64,000 nt of DNA from assembly GCF_013402915.1 (NCBI RefSeq), contig NC_050719.1:372001-436000 (forward strand), given 5' to 3'. Shown here one piece after another: positions 1 to 9,929 of this stretch. The DNA is from Zygotorulaspora mrakii (Eukaryota; Ascomycota; Saccharomycetes; Saccharomycetales; Saccharomycetaceae). The notes under the pieces are model-generated. The model saw only the letters and a program-made list of their open reading frames with translations, had not been told where the DNA came from and ran no database searches. Each line of letters starts with the position of its first letter. The stretch's first letter is position 1. Both the position numbers and the translations under genes were made by a program.

Positions 1-1671
1 AAATGATCTTTGCATGCACATTAGTATCCCTCCTAACAAGCATTCGCTGAAGCTTTCCAAGTCAGGATGATTAAGAAAGGCTTTTTTGAATAGCTGAAAT
101 GTTGCTGACTTTGTCGCGGATGGTCTATCAGGATCGATTGACTGAAATATATTTCCAGACCTCAATTTGTCGCAATGACTACAGACCTCCCATGATTTGA
201 GACCATCGCTTAGGCTCCTTTGAGTTGATTCAAAACATACCAGTCTTCCTAACACTCTTGTCCAAGAAATCAAATCACTATCTTTCTTGGATTCAAAACA
301 TTGTTTAATTGAGAAGGAAACTTCATCCAGTAACTTCTGAAAGTCGTTTCCAGCTCTCTCCACAATACCAGGCGCAAGAAAAATCAATTCATAATGTAAA
401 AGAGTGTTTTTGTGGGTAGCATCAAATTGCTTCAGTAATAAAATACGCATGTTATTAAGCTGTTTATATCTTTTCTCAAATGGCTCCATTAAAAGTGCGA
501 AAAAATTGTTTTCATCGGATTCACAACTCCAAATACCATAGGTTTTCTCATATACTAAAGCTTCACGAGGAATTGTTCGTCTTTTGATGTCAAAGACTAC
601 TAATGATATTGCTTTATTTGTAATTGGACTGTTAGCGAAATAACCGGAGCTTTCCTTAATTAAGTTGTCCAAGTTGAACCACTGTTCGACTGGAAAATTA
701 TCCACGAATGTCCTGAAAAAGTCACTGGAATGGTCGCAATATTGTGAAGTGCACAATAAATATACTCTAAGTACACATTTTGCAATAGCAGAATCCTGAC
801 CTTTAACCACAAAGTTCTGGCCTTCCAAGAACTGACGAAGAAGTTCCAAAGTAAATTTTAGCTGTGCTGTAGATACAATTTGAGCATTGGGTATCAACGG
901 AGACGATTTGTTGTACAAGTGCTCGACCACTAACGTTAGATATTGAGCAGATAATTCTTGTAACTCTAAAGCATCCGACGGCATTACAATAGACTCAAAG
1001 ACGTAAAAAACAATCCTCATGAGTTTTTCAAACTGAAAATTCCAAATATTCACCGCCAGCGACGAATCTAGAATGGTGATTGAATTTCCAAAACAATCCT
1101 GCTTTGAGCAAAACCAGAAGCAGAGGACATACAGCTTCCTTAAAGCATAAAGGAGGTCATCAAGCTCACTTCTTGTAGAGAGTAACTGAGTCAATGTACG
1201 CTCACATCTATCAAGATGTAAACTACAATGATTTGAGAGTGTATTCTTGAAATGATTACCATATAATTGTGCGCCGATCTTGCACCATTTACCCAGTTTT
1301 CGTCGTATAAACCACATTCTGTGGTAGTTCTTATAGTTACTGATCGAGAGCGAGATAAATTCATCAAAAATGATTGTTATATCTATCCCCTTACCTGAAT
1401 GTACCAGCAAGTACGGATTTGTTCGTACTAATAAATCCAATGCATCTATAGTTTTTGCAAAAATTGAATCGTTCTGCATAAGGTTTGCTCTTTGATCATT
1501 GTTAAGATTCTTGATAAGTGTTGTTATTATCTTTAAGCTTTTCAGCTCACTATCATTTGACGGTAGTTTTGTTTGTATTTTTTTCGAATGCCCATCAACC
1601 GCTGTTTCATTCAACCTTGACTCTCGAATGGCTAGTATCAGTTCAGAGAGGTATTTCACATGAGCTTCCAT
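1..1671 (-). CDS. MEC1: Mec1 checkpoint kinase, N-terminal part (runs off window)
   Basis: ATR-type phosphatidylinositol-3-kinase-related kinase, the sensor of DNA damage and replication stress that acts with Ddc2. The minus-strand frame is open from an ATG at 1671 to the window edge, about 557 codons. The N-terminus (MEAHVKYLSELILAI) closely resembles S. cerevisiae Mec1, and similarity continues in the YHRMWFIRRKLGKWC segment. Only the helical-repeat N-terminal region is present; the FAT and kinase domains lie outside the window. Adjacency to CKS1 matches S. cerevisiae (YBR136W next to YBR135W). The start is chosen by homology. Identity is secure; the gene is incomplete only because the window ends. 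Confidence 0.95.
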   Translation of the reverse strand, partial: MEAHVKYLSELILAIRESRLNETAVDGHSKKIQTKLPSNDSELKSLKIITTLIKNLNNDQRANLMQNDSIFAKTIDALDLLVRTNPYLLVHSGKGIDITIIFDEFISLSISNYKNYHRMWFIRRKLGKWCKIGAQLYGNHFKNTLSNHCSLHLDRCERTLTQLLSTRSELDDLLYALRKLYVLCFWFCSKQDCFGNSITILDSSLAVNIWNFQFEKLMRIVFYVFESIVMPSDALELQELSAQYLTLVVEHLYNKSSPLIPNAQIVSTAQLKFTLELLRQFLEGQNFVVKGQDSAIAKCVLRVYLLCTSQYCDHSSDFFRTFVDNFPVEQWFNLDNLIKESSGYFANSPITNKAISLVVFDIKRRTIPREALVYEKTYGIWSCESDENNFFALLMEPFEKRYKQLNNMRILLLKQFDATHKNTLLHYELIFLAPGIVERAGNDFQKLLDEVSFSIKQCFESKKDSDLISWTRVLGRLVCFESTQRSLSDGLKSWEVCSHCDKLRSGNIFQSIDPDRPSATKSATFQLFKKAFLNHPDLESFSECLLGGILMCMQRSF

Positions 1672-2079
1672 AACACGCTCAAATTCACTAGTGGTGTGTA
1701 TATGAGGTTTGCAACAGTCTTCTTTCAACACACGGAATCTTACGCGGTACGGTCCAACGCCAAATGATACGATCTTATACCATTTTGAGGGTGGTTACCC
1801 CCAGCGCGCTTAAATTCAAAAACAATTATACCTACTTATACAAAATACACAAGGTGGAGCAAGAGTTGGGCACAGGATAGGCCATGCAAAGTTTACTATA
1901 ATTTTTTATCATCATTCTAGTATCTGGACTTAAAAAACATGACATTAGCGGGTGCATTAGCAGGAACATTCCAGTTTTTTCTTCGTCGAGAACCGCTTCC
2001 ATTCCACACTTTCTAGTGAAGCTAGCAGCGATACATTTATCAATTTCATGCAACACCATTCAATATCAACCTGGGCCAC
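1672..2079. other. MEC1-CKS1 intergenic spacer
   Basis: This 408-bp spacer lies upstream of MEC1 and downstream of the CKS1 stop. It must hold the MEC1 promoter and the CKS1 3' end. A 75-codon minus-strand frame (1832-2059) is present but has no recognisable family and is not called. A short TGGTTACCCCC-type GC patch lies near 1793. Confidence 0.5.
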
Positions 2080-2496
2080 TTAATGAGGTGCTCGAACACC
2101 TGCTTCTTCCTGGTGTTGATGTTGCTGCTGTTGTTGCTGCAGCTGCTGGGTAGCCGCCGCCGCCCGCAATTCCGCCTCATAGTTTAAAGGTCTCTTGAAC
2201 AGCAAAATATGTGGTTCAGGGGCATGGCACTCATAATGCTCCCAACCCAGTGATTGCGTTACGCCAATTCCCCTCCATTCGTCTTCTGTCAAAATACGAA
2301 GTGTCCCTGTCTCCGAATTGAAGTAATCTGAGGGAATAACCTTAAGCATTGCTTTGGGAAGCATTACGTGCCTGTATTCGTGGGTGTCATCCGAGTACCG
2401 CGGCGAATAGTGGATAGACTCCTGGAATTCGAGCACTCTCGCTCTTTCCTGATCTGTTAATCGCCTGCCCTGAAAGGTGTGGTGATGATGATACAT
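2080..2496 (-). CDS. CKS1: Cks1, cyclin-dependent kinase regulatory subunit
   Basis: Small adaptor that binds Cdc28/CDK1 and phosphothreonine sites, promoting multisite phosphorylation and proteasome-linked transcription. The 138-aa protein carries the full Cks fold, with hallmark blocks [39 protein letters not shown] and [11 protein letters not shown]. The C-terminus has a glutamine-rich tail ([13 protein letters not shown]) encoded by CTG/TTG-rich DNA on the plus strand, as in S. cerevisiae, where the Q tract is longer. The start gives MYHHHH, matching the S. cerevisiae MYHHYH start. It is divergent from HSL7, the same neighbour as in S. cerevisiae. Confidence 0.97.
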   Translation of the reverse strand: MYHHHHTFQGRRLTDQERARVLEFQESIHYSPRYSDDTHEYRHVMLPKAMLKVIPSDYFNSETGTLRILTEDEWRGIGVTQSLGWEHYECHAPEPHILLFKRPLNYEAELRAAAATQQLQQQQQQHQHQEEAGVRAPH

Positions 2497-3027
2497 CCTT
2501 TTGAAGTTATTTAAGACTGCAGTGAAACCAACAATTAAGAGTAGTCCACCTCAACCCCAGCACCGATCTGTTTCTCTTCTGAGTTCTCAAACCTCATTGC
2601 AATTTCCCACTTGTTTGTCTGTTCGTTTGACCGGAAGAGCTGGCTGCTGTGTTTAACGACTGTCCGGTTCCATGCGTCGGTTATGATAATTTGTCGGACA
2701 GTCCGGTTGTGTGTTGACAGATTCGAAAGAGTAAATTGTCCGGATTTCTCTTTGACACTACGCCGCACGGATCGTTTCATTGAGTTTCCAATATCATACC
2801 CAAACATGCAACGAAAAAATATAAAAAAAAGAAGCCTATTACAATACTGTCAGTAACTCAATTGAAGTGGCGTTCTTTTAGAAAACAATTGGTCCTGCCG
2901 AATTTCTTTAATAGAGAATTTTGAAGATTTTGAAAGTCTTAGAGGCTTCAAAAAAGATTGATTGACCTAGCGCGTAAGGGACCCTCTTTTTTTATGCGTG
3001 TGGAATCGTGATAATACAGACTAAGGC
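2497..3027. promoter_or_regulatory. Divergent CKS1/HSL7 promoter region
   Basis: This 531-bp region separates two genes transcribed away from each other, so it must serve both. It contains three related GTCCGG cores within about 85 bp (2661-2669, 2700-2709, 2737-2746) plus a CCGGAAG at about 2630. These CGG-containing sites resemble targets of zinc-cluster regulators, but no factor can be named. Overlapping short frames on both strands (2535-2807 minus, 2611-2856 plus) are not convincing genes. Confidence 0.45.
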
Positions 3028-5568
3028 ATGGAGAGTAACGTATTCGTTGGTGTTAAATTTGGGTCTGCGGCAAACGCCGCGTCAAGCGAATTGACTGGAC
3101 ACATGAAGGGCTCTACAAAACTGCCAAATAACTATGATTATATCTTGATGCCCGTCACTAACGGCAGATACAAGGATACGGTGAGAGCAAGTTTTCAGAA
3201 ATTCAAATATCGGCAGGGCAATGGGGCCATTCTCATGGATGAAACGATTTTGAAAATTCCAGAGCCTGAATTACAGGATCTATGTATACCACCATTTACT
3301 GTACCAGAGAACGAGCCACCTTCATATATTGGACTTTTATCGTCATGGCTGGAGTTGGAGAGTCACGATAATTTGGTGAGGGAAATGTGCTATCAAGTGC
3401 TTCTTAATGAATGCAAGTATGCGCGTTTTGTGGGGATCAATAAATTGATTCTTGCACCACCCAGAGAACTATCAGAACTGCAAATGTATTCACAAGTGAT
3501 AGCGCGCTTGCTGAACCACGAACTAATATATTCAACACCTCCTTTGTTGCTATCGATATCATTACCATTGTATGAAGATAGTGACTCTCTAGCAACTTGG
3601 GATCTTTGGCATACGATTAGAAAATTATGTGGCTATCATCCCTCGTTGAGTATATCATTGGCAGTGCCCCGTACTAAGACCCCGTCTCATGTCTTAAATA
3701 GGTGGTTATGTGAACCAGTTTCGTGTCTTCTAATATCGTCATCCATATTTGCGACAAACCAATATGCTTATCCTGTTTTACACAAGTTTAATCAGAACTT
3801 GATAATGAAATTTCAAAAAATTAATGGTAATTCACTACCTAGTAATAATAGCGAGCTCTGTATTATTTTGCATGGAATGGAAAAATATTCAAATCGAATA
3901 AAAGGTGGAGAAAGTGCTTACTTAGAATACATCAACTACCTCTTGAAAAAGGGAGATAATTTATCTGTACCAGGCGATAAAAATAGCCGTTCTTCACAAC
4001 ATGACAATACTTTATTTCAACAGCAACAGCAAAGGCAACATTACTTTGATCTTCACTCACCTAGGTTGATGCCTCCTTTGAAACCACATTCAGAATCCTT
4101 AACAAACTATGTTTACTCCGTTTTTGAACAAGATTCAATAAAATACGATATGTATCAAGATGCAATCCAAAAGGCATTACACGATTTGATTGCCTCTTCT
4201 AGATCACAATCACTAGTGGTTTTGATAGCTGGAGCTGGTAGAGGTCCAATGGTCGAGAGAGCGATAAGAGCTTCAAAGTATTTGAAAGTCCTGGATAAAG
4301 TTAAAATTATTGCCTTGGAAAAAAACAAACAAGCGTGCTTGTATTTACAAAAGAGAAATTTTGACTCATGGAATAACAAAGTTCAAATCATAAAAGAGGA
4401 TATGCGCCTATGGAAAGATGAATCCATAAAGGTCGACCTCTGTGTAAGTGAACTGCTTGGATCATTTGGATGCAATGAACTTTCACCAGAATGTTTATAT
4501 ACAGTCGAAAGATATCACTCGAAGACCAACACTATTTTCATCCCGCAATCGTACACGTCATATATAGCACCAATAGCGTCATATCTTCTCCATCAGAAAG
4601 TCAATGAACTTAATAAAGACAACGAGTCGGTGTGGATTATGCACAATGTTCCCTATTGCATCCTTTCCTCCAAAATTAACGAGCTTTGGACTTTCGAGCA
4701 CCCTATTTCAGAGTTCGAGCTATCGGCTGCTCCCTTCATAAAGAATGTTGTGACAGAGTTCAAAGTGAAATACAGAGGTGAAATCCATGGTTTGATAGGA
4801 TTTTTTACAGCGAAGTTGTATAACGATATTCATATATCAACGTTACCAGATGAGTCGATTGTAAAACTGCTTCCAGACTCTGATGTTCAAGGATTGAAGA
4901 AATTGAATGTTTCATCAAGCCCTGATCCTTTTATGTATCCATCTGAAGCAGGCGTGAATGTAGTGGGGGGAAAATACAAAAAGTTTAGCCATACACCAAA
5001 TATGCATTCGTGGTCTCCTTTGGTATTTCCTTTGAAAGAGCCATTTTCTGTTACTGATGATACCGAGCTTTCTGTGTTCATTTCAAGAAATTATTCCGTT
5101 CAAAATCGATCAGTTTGGTACGAATGGTCAGTAGAGAGTTTCGTCTACTTACTGCTCTCTGGTGCGTCAACTCGAAGGGCTACCAACCAAAAAGCTGCTT
5201 CCCAAACTACGACTTCTTCGCATAAACCTGGCCTACACCGTTCGGGACATCAAGCTAACCCCATAGGATTGTCATCGGAAGGAGATGGTGCTGCTTTCAG
5301 TAATACACTTCCTGAAAATGCATTTTTGCCTGTACATGAAAGTGGATGGCAAAGTGTCAACGATATTCATGGATTGAGTAACGGATTTGATGGTGAGGAA
5401 CGGCCGCTATTTGATTTGGGAGCAGATGATATAGGGAAATTGGATGAAGAAGAGGAAGATGAGGACGATGAGGACGAAGAGGACGAAGAGGATGTTCATG
5501 TGCGTGTAAAAACTGGAGCATCTGCTTTGCACAACGTCAATGGCCAGTCATTTTCTCTTCAGTTATAA
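3028..5568 (+). CDS. HSL7: Hsl7, PRMT5-type protein arginine methyltransferase
   Basis: Morphogenesis-checkpoint adaptor that, with Hsl1, recruits the Wee1 kinase Swe1 to the bud neck for degradation. It is a type II arginine methyltransferase of the PRMT5 family. The 846-aa product has the AdoMet-binding motif VLIAGAGRGP near residue 397 and the substrate double-E loop SELLGSF...NELSPECL near residue 474. Length is close to the 827 aa of S. cerevisiae. The C-terminal region ends in a strongly acidic stretch (about residues 805-825, Glu/Asp runs). A Q-rich insert sits near residue 330. The ATG at 3028 is the first in frame. Identity is secure. Confidence 0.96.
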   Translation: MESNVFVGVKFGSAANAASSELTGHMKGSTKLPNNYDYILMPVTNGRYKDTVRASFQKFKYRQGNGAILMDETILKIPEPELQDLCIPPFTVPENEPPSYIGLLSSWLELESHDNLVREMCYQVLLNECKYARFVGINKLILAPPRELSELQMYSQVIARLLNHELIYSTPPLLLSISLPLYEDSDSLATWDLWHTIRKLCGYHPSLSISLAVPRTKTPSHVLNRWLCEPVSCLLISSSIFATNQYAYPVLHKFNQNLIMKFQKINGNSLPSNNSELCIILHGMEKYSNRIKGGESAYLEYINYLLKKGDNLSVPGDKNSRSSQHDNTLFQQQQQRQHYFDLHSPRLMPPLKPHSESLTNYVYSVFEQDSIKYDMYQDAIQKALHDLIASSRSQSLVVLIAGAGRGPMVERAIRASKYLKVLDKVKIIALEKNKQACLYLQKRNFDSWNNKVQIIKEDMRLWKDESIKVDLCVSELLGSFGCNELSPECLYTVERYHSKTNTIFIPQSYTSYIAPIASYLLHQKVNELNKDNESVWIMHNVPYCILSSKINELWTFEHPISEFELSAAPFIKNVVTEFKVKYRGEIHGLIGFFTAKLYNDIHISTLPDESIVKLLPDSDVQGLKKLNVSSSPDPFMYPSEAGVNVVGGKYKKFSHTPNMHSWSPLVFPLKEPFSVTDDTELSVFISRNYSVQNRSVWYEWSVESFVYLLLSGASTRRATNQKAASQTTTSSHKPGLHRSGHQANPIGLSSEGDGAAFSNTLPENAFLPVHESGWQSVNDIHGLSNGFDGEERPLFDLGADDIGKLDEEEEDEDDEDEEDEEDVHVRVKTGASALHNVNGQSFSLQL

Positions 5569-5688
5569 TTCAGATAGAAGTTGCTTTGATATCTTTGTCC
5601 TTTCATTAATCCATGTGGCACATTGGATTGTTCACTTACAAATGACTGTTTAATGTCTAAGTAATTATTTATAATTCCACTTAATTAA

Positions 5689-8157
5689 TTACCAGGGATT
5701 GGCCTCTATCTCTTCATTATTCCATTGTGGTTTTTGGGCAGTTGCCAATGGTGCATCAAGCTCTTTGAAATACTCGTCCGCCGTTTGAAGGTCGCCAACA
5801 TCCGTATGATAACTATCAGATACCATTCCCGAATATTGTGATTGCTTACCTCTGTCTTTGTCATCGGTATCATCGTCCACACTGTCATTATCTTGTTCTT
5901 CTTCGCCCAGTTTTTCCGAAGAATAACTGTGGTTCTTCCGTAGCCTTGTGTTCTCATCGTGAAGTTCGTCAACGATATCCTGAATTTCAATCGGTAGCAA
6001 TGGTTGAAAGGATCGGCTATCGATACTGCGGGTGTATGTATCAGTCAATTCAGCTACTGTAGGTAGTGCGAGCAGTGATTTAGGCTGTTCAACCAGGTAC
6101 GGATCATTCCTCATAGTTTGCGCTTTTACCATAGTCGATAACTTCTTTCTTAGAGTAGAACTGAATTTAGGCTCTTCTGTCTCGTAATTATACTTATCAG
6201 TAACTTTTAACAGCTGTTGTGGTGTTAAACATGGAAGTAGTTCCATCGTGGCATCTAGTGAGTCATCATTGGTTAGTGTAGTAGCCACTTGTAACCATTG
6301 CAACAACTCGAATACACGTTCAAAATGAATATGAGCTATTCTATGGAATGGCTGATAATAAAACAATGAGTTTGTGTTGTCATAAACGATTGGTACTTCC
6401 TGCGATTGGACATTCGTTTTCACAGGTTTAAACGTTGCAACATTTTTTACCGGTGGATCGGAAAAATTTATGTCTCCCAGAGCACAAACAAGGGTATATG
6501 GAAATCTCTGCCACATGAAGTCGTCAACTAAATTGGGCTTCGGAACCACCAAATCATTGTTTTTTATCCATGCTTCTAGGCTGGATAAATTCAATCTAAT
6601 CTGAACGGCGTGTGCTCTTGAAAGCGTTTTCTTCCTTTTATTTTTTAGGATTTTATTAAATAAAGTTGAGGAAAACCATTCGACGGATAAGGACAAGCAT
6701 TGCTGTTGAAATAATTGATGACTTTGATGTAATTCAAGGACATAAGCTAATGCACCAAAAATTTGGACCACTTTCATGGGAGAAAGTTTCATTTGCTCTT
6801 CCAACGAAGGGGGATACAAGTGCTTCAGCATAGTACTATTATAATACGGTAGAGTTTCTTTCTTCTTCTCCTTTTCCAATAAATCATGTTTTGTTTGCTT
6901 TCTCTTTTTGAAAAAATTCCAATCTTTTTTGTACAGAGTTTGCCTTACGACGTCAATTGTTGTATATGCAAGTATAGTGGGTTCAATTAACGGTAACAAC
7001 CGAGCGTGTATTGAGGATGTAATTTCTATCATTAGAGCACGAATAGTATTGACGATATCCTGTAAAACAGTAGCATATCGTTTGAAGAAAAGATCGTCCC
7101 TACAGAAATAATAGTAAAGGAATGATACAGCACTGAGCCAATATGATTGAATTACGATATCACCAGTTGTCTCTGTATCAATGGTTAGATCATTAGAAGC
7201 AGCCGCTATAATTCTTGTAAGAGACAGATGAATTAGCGACTCTACCAAAGGTTTAGAATTTAGTTTATGATCCGCATATCGTACACATTGGAAAATAAGC
7301 GCCGCTGGATAGGTAGTAATATGAGCATACTTCTCAGGTAAAGATATGAGTAAATCCAAAATTTGTGGTATATCATAATCTGAAAATTCTAGATACTGAT
7401 CTTTGAGCAGCTTATCAAATTCAAAATCCTCTAAAAATTTGGAAAACTTAATTATATTTTTTGCACCGCTGGTATCATTATCGTCGTTAAAGAAGGCATT
7501 CTCAGCATCAACCGTCATTCCAGCTAATTGAAGATTTAATTTATCAAAGTCATCATCCTGTTGAAGATGTGCACTTTCGAAAGTGGTGTTACTGTCCAGT
7601 TCGGAAGGTTTAGCTGTAAGTTTATACTGAAAGATATTATTCTGATCCAGAAACTCTTCAAAAGAGGATCCCGGTACAACGAAGTCCCATGTATTGGTAC
7701 CATCTTTGCTAGTCAAGTCGAAATTCAGCTCATCAATAAAAGAAAAGAGCTCAATACAGCAGTTTGCTCTCATCAATTGGAAGCACCACATCAGAGGTGT
7801 AAGCCCTACTTTCTTGTCATAAATGTTTAGATCCAAATCGAGCGAGTAACACTGATTGTGCAGAAGCTCAATATAGGGTGCGTGGTTGTATACTATCGTA
7901 TAATGAATTAATGCCACACCAGTTTTTTTTGTATCGTTGACGTCTCTCACATTTGCAAGCAATTGCGCAAATGTTGTCAGCTCCTCCTCTTCTTCTTCAG
8001 CATCCGCCATGAGAAGTACCAAATCTACCCATGGATCTTCATGTCCATCAGGCTTCCTTAATTGTTCTACGGTAGCCTTGATAAGTTCAGCCTTTTCGGA
8101 AACTTCCGAAGAGTTTACAGGCAACTTACTACCAGCACCCCATACATCATCCAGCAT
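5689..8157 (-). CDS. YPR089W: YPR089W-like protein with ankyrin-like N-terminus and dilute-type domain
   Basis: Homologue of the poorly characterised S. cerevisiae YPR089W. The N-terminal third has ankyrin-like helices (TPLMWCFQLMRANCCIELF). The middle (about residues 340-640) looks like a dilute (DIL) domain, with HLYPPSLEEQMKLSPMKV, FGALAYVLELH and FPYTLVCALGDI. The C-terminus is acidic and low-complexity. The frame extends to a GTG at 8187, but the first ATG is at 8157 (MLDDVWGAG), giving 822 aa, and that start is used. It is convergent with HSL7, 120 bp apart. Its YPR-block membership among YBR genes supports the interleaved ancestral order. The molecular function is unknown. Confidence 0.85.
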   Translation of the reverse strand: MLDDVWGAGSKLPVNSSEVSEKAELIKATVEQLRKPDGHEDPWVDLVLLMADAEEEEEELTTFAQLLANVRDVNDTKKTGVALIHYTIVYNHAPYIELLHNQCYSLDLDLNIYDKKVGLTPLMWCFQLMRANCCIELFSFIDELNFDLTSKDGTNTWDFVVPGSSFEEFLDQNNIFQYKLTAKPSELDSNTTFESAHLQQDDDFDKLNLQLAGMTVDAENAFFNDDNDTSGAKNIIKFSKFLEDFEFDKLLKDQYLEFSDYDIPQILDLLISLPEKYAHITTYPAALIFQCVRYADHKLNSKPLVESLIHLSLTRIIAAASNDLTIDTETTGDIVIQSYWLSAVSFLYYYFCRDDLFFKRYATVLQDIVNTIRALMIEITSSIHARLLPLIEPTILAYTTIDVVRQTLYKKDWNFFKKRKQTKHDLLEKEKKKETLPYYNSTMLKHLYPPSLEEQMKLSPMKVVQIFGALAYVLELHQSHQLFQQQCLSLSVEWFSSTLFNKILKNKRKKTLSRAHAVQIRLNLSSLEAWIKNNDLVVPKPNLVDDFMWQRFPYTLVCALGDINFSDPPVKNVATFKPVKTNVQSQEVPIVYDNTNSLFYYQPFHRIAHIHFERVFELLQWLQVATTLTNDDSLDATMELLPCLTPQQLLKVTDKYNYETEEPKFSSTLRKKLSTMVKAQTMRNDPYLVEQPKSLLALPTVAELTDTYTRSIDSRSFQPLLPIEIQDIVDELHDENTRLRKNHSYSSEKLGEEEQDNDSVDDDTDDKDRGKQSQYSGMVSDSYHTDVGDLQTADEYFKELDAPLATAQKPQWNNEEIEANPW

Positions 8158-9929
8158 TACTCCCTGCAACGCAATAGATAAACGCACAGGTCTGTAATAT
8201 GCAACACTTGGCTTGGATAGTAAGCATTACTGATCATCGTGAATACCCCCACCCTATCTTCTAGTTAGAGCGCTATTTCGCGAGAAATCCCAAAAGAGCC
8301 TGGATGAAAAAGAAATCCGCTTCATTACCCTCCTCATTTAGTTTTTTCCCAAAAACGCATATCACGTGACTGGAATATTTTATGCGTTTAGCGGAATTGA
8401 ATAAGTATCATGTTATACGTATATAGATCTTTTGCCTACCCCGCACCTTACATAGTCCCCCGTATCCCCTCCCCCACATTTTGTGTTCTTCCATAGTCAT
8501 GCGGCATTGTTCGGACAACTCATCAACATGCACGGCAGGAGCATGATTGCAAACCAGAAAAACGGGAAACTGGACGATGCCCAACGATAGAGCTCCTTTT
8601 CCAATTAACTGCTTGGCAGCATCTGCGAGTTTCACATAATGAGGCTCCTAGGGTGAGGCTCCTAGGGTGAGGCTCCTAGGGCGAGGCTCCTAGGGCGAGG
8701 CTCCTATTGAATTGTTGCTGGATCGACGCTTTTCTCATAATATAATGTCAAGCGAAATTCAATCGAGTTTGGCCGCACGTTCTTTCATCCGGAATAGGAC
8801 TTTGCTTGTCTCTGCATCCCTCAGATCTGGCACCACTGCGTATACTAAAAGGTGTGTCTTTATGCTCGGCGATGGTTGTTTCTATATAGTCAATAAGAGG
8901 AAGAATCTCGGACATGCAGGTAGCATCATGAAGTCTTGATTTGATCAGTTGCATAATCATTGACGTATGTAATTGTGAGGATAAATCAGCATTCTTCTGG
9001 ATATATCTCACGCTCCTCTCTGAAACACTCCAGATGAATATGGGCTCATTAGTTCTTGCCTGCATTGCACCGAGCCACCGTCTCTTCGGTGATCAGCAGT
9101 AAGGTATCATGGCACTATGGGAGATGTACAGTTGCACATTCTTACTCCTTGATAGTAGAGGTAGGGACCATCTTTCTCTGGATGCATGTCTTGTCGGAAA
9201 ATACCTGATGAGTGAACCTGCAGCATCTCGATCGTGAAAATGTCACAAGACTATCACAAACCAGCGTTTTTTACCATAATCCCTATGAGTGCGTCTCACT
9301 GCTGGGTATTCGACACCGATTCCCGCTGGAAAAACCGATAAAAAAACTCGATTACACCTCTACCATAATCATAGCTGTTGTAAGAGGGACTTCATTGGAA
9401 CAGTACCGCTGAATGGAATAAAGAACGGAACCAAGATGTGCAATGGCCGAGAAATTCGATGGTCTTGCGCATAGAGACGCTTGGAAGTGGTTGGCCTGCA
9501 ACTGTTAAAGTCATCCATTGGCTCCAACCGAATGACTGGTCTTGGTCGAGCACTGCAAGGCGCATGACAGCACCAGCGTTGCATGCTTTCATGGCCACGG
9601 CAGTTCCCAAGGGAAATGTCTAGTTATGGAGCTCTATGTATCATGCATGTTTACGTAGCGATAATACTGTCGTAAATACGAAGGAGGCAGGGGCTAAGGC
9701 ATCGAACCCCGGCATGCGCTCCGCGCTGACGCCAAACGTGCATCTAGGCGGGTAATCCACAGATTGTAGAGTACATGTACCACCTAGCCGGATTATTGTA
9801 AGATTTACAGAAAAAATAAAGCTTTATAAAACTCACCCTCCAGCGTTTTTATCCACCTGTATCGCATTTGTTGTTTTGGTAATCAACTCTTAGGTTTTCA
9901 ATTCGTTACCATCAAATTTGCAGTTTATC
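8158..9929. other. Long YPR089W-AGP2 spacer
   Basis: This 1.77-kb gene-free stretch is more GC-rich than its surroundings in its central part. It holds a CACGTG at about 8364, a 14-bp tandem repeat at 8641-8706 (listed separately), and a TATAAA at 9825-9830 that fits the AGP2 promoter. Frames of 105 codons (8748-9065 minus) and 75 codons (8408-8635 minus) have no recognised relatives. They may be chance frames or remnants of a lost gene. Confidence 0.5.
8641..8706. repeat. 14-bp minisatellite, about 4.7 copies
   Basis: The unit GAGGCTCCTAGGGT (last base T or C) is repeated head to tail at 8641, 8655, 8669 and 8683, with a partial copy at 8697-8706. The copies are almost identical, suggesting recent expansion or homogenisation. 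Each carries the palindrome CCTAGG. No function is evident. Confidence 0.95.

Noticed and set aside
1832..2059. 75-codon minus-strand frame between MEC1 and CKS1
   Set aside because: Lies in the MEC1 promoter, no recognisable family, cysteine spacing does not fit small mitochondrial CX9C proteins.
2535..2856. Overlapping frames on both strands between CKS1 and HSL7
   Set aside because: They overlap each other and cover the divergent promoter; no similarity to proteins I know.
9698..9734. Minus-strand sequences resembling a Pol III A box and B box (GGGGTTCGATGCC)
   Set aside because: The boxes are only about 10 bp apart and no anticodon arm or acceptor stem can be formed, so this is not a tRNA gene; probably coincidence or a heavily deleted relic.
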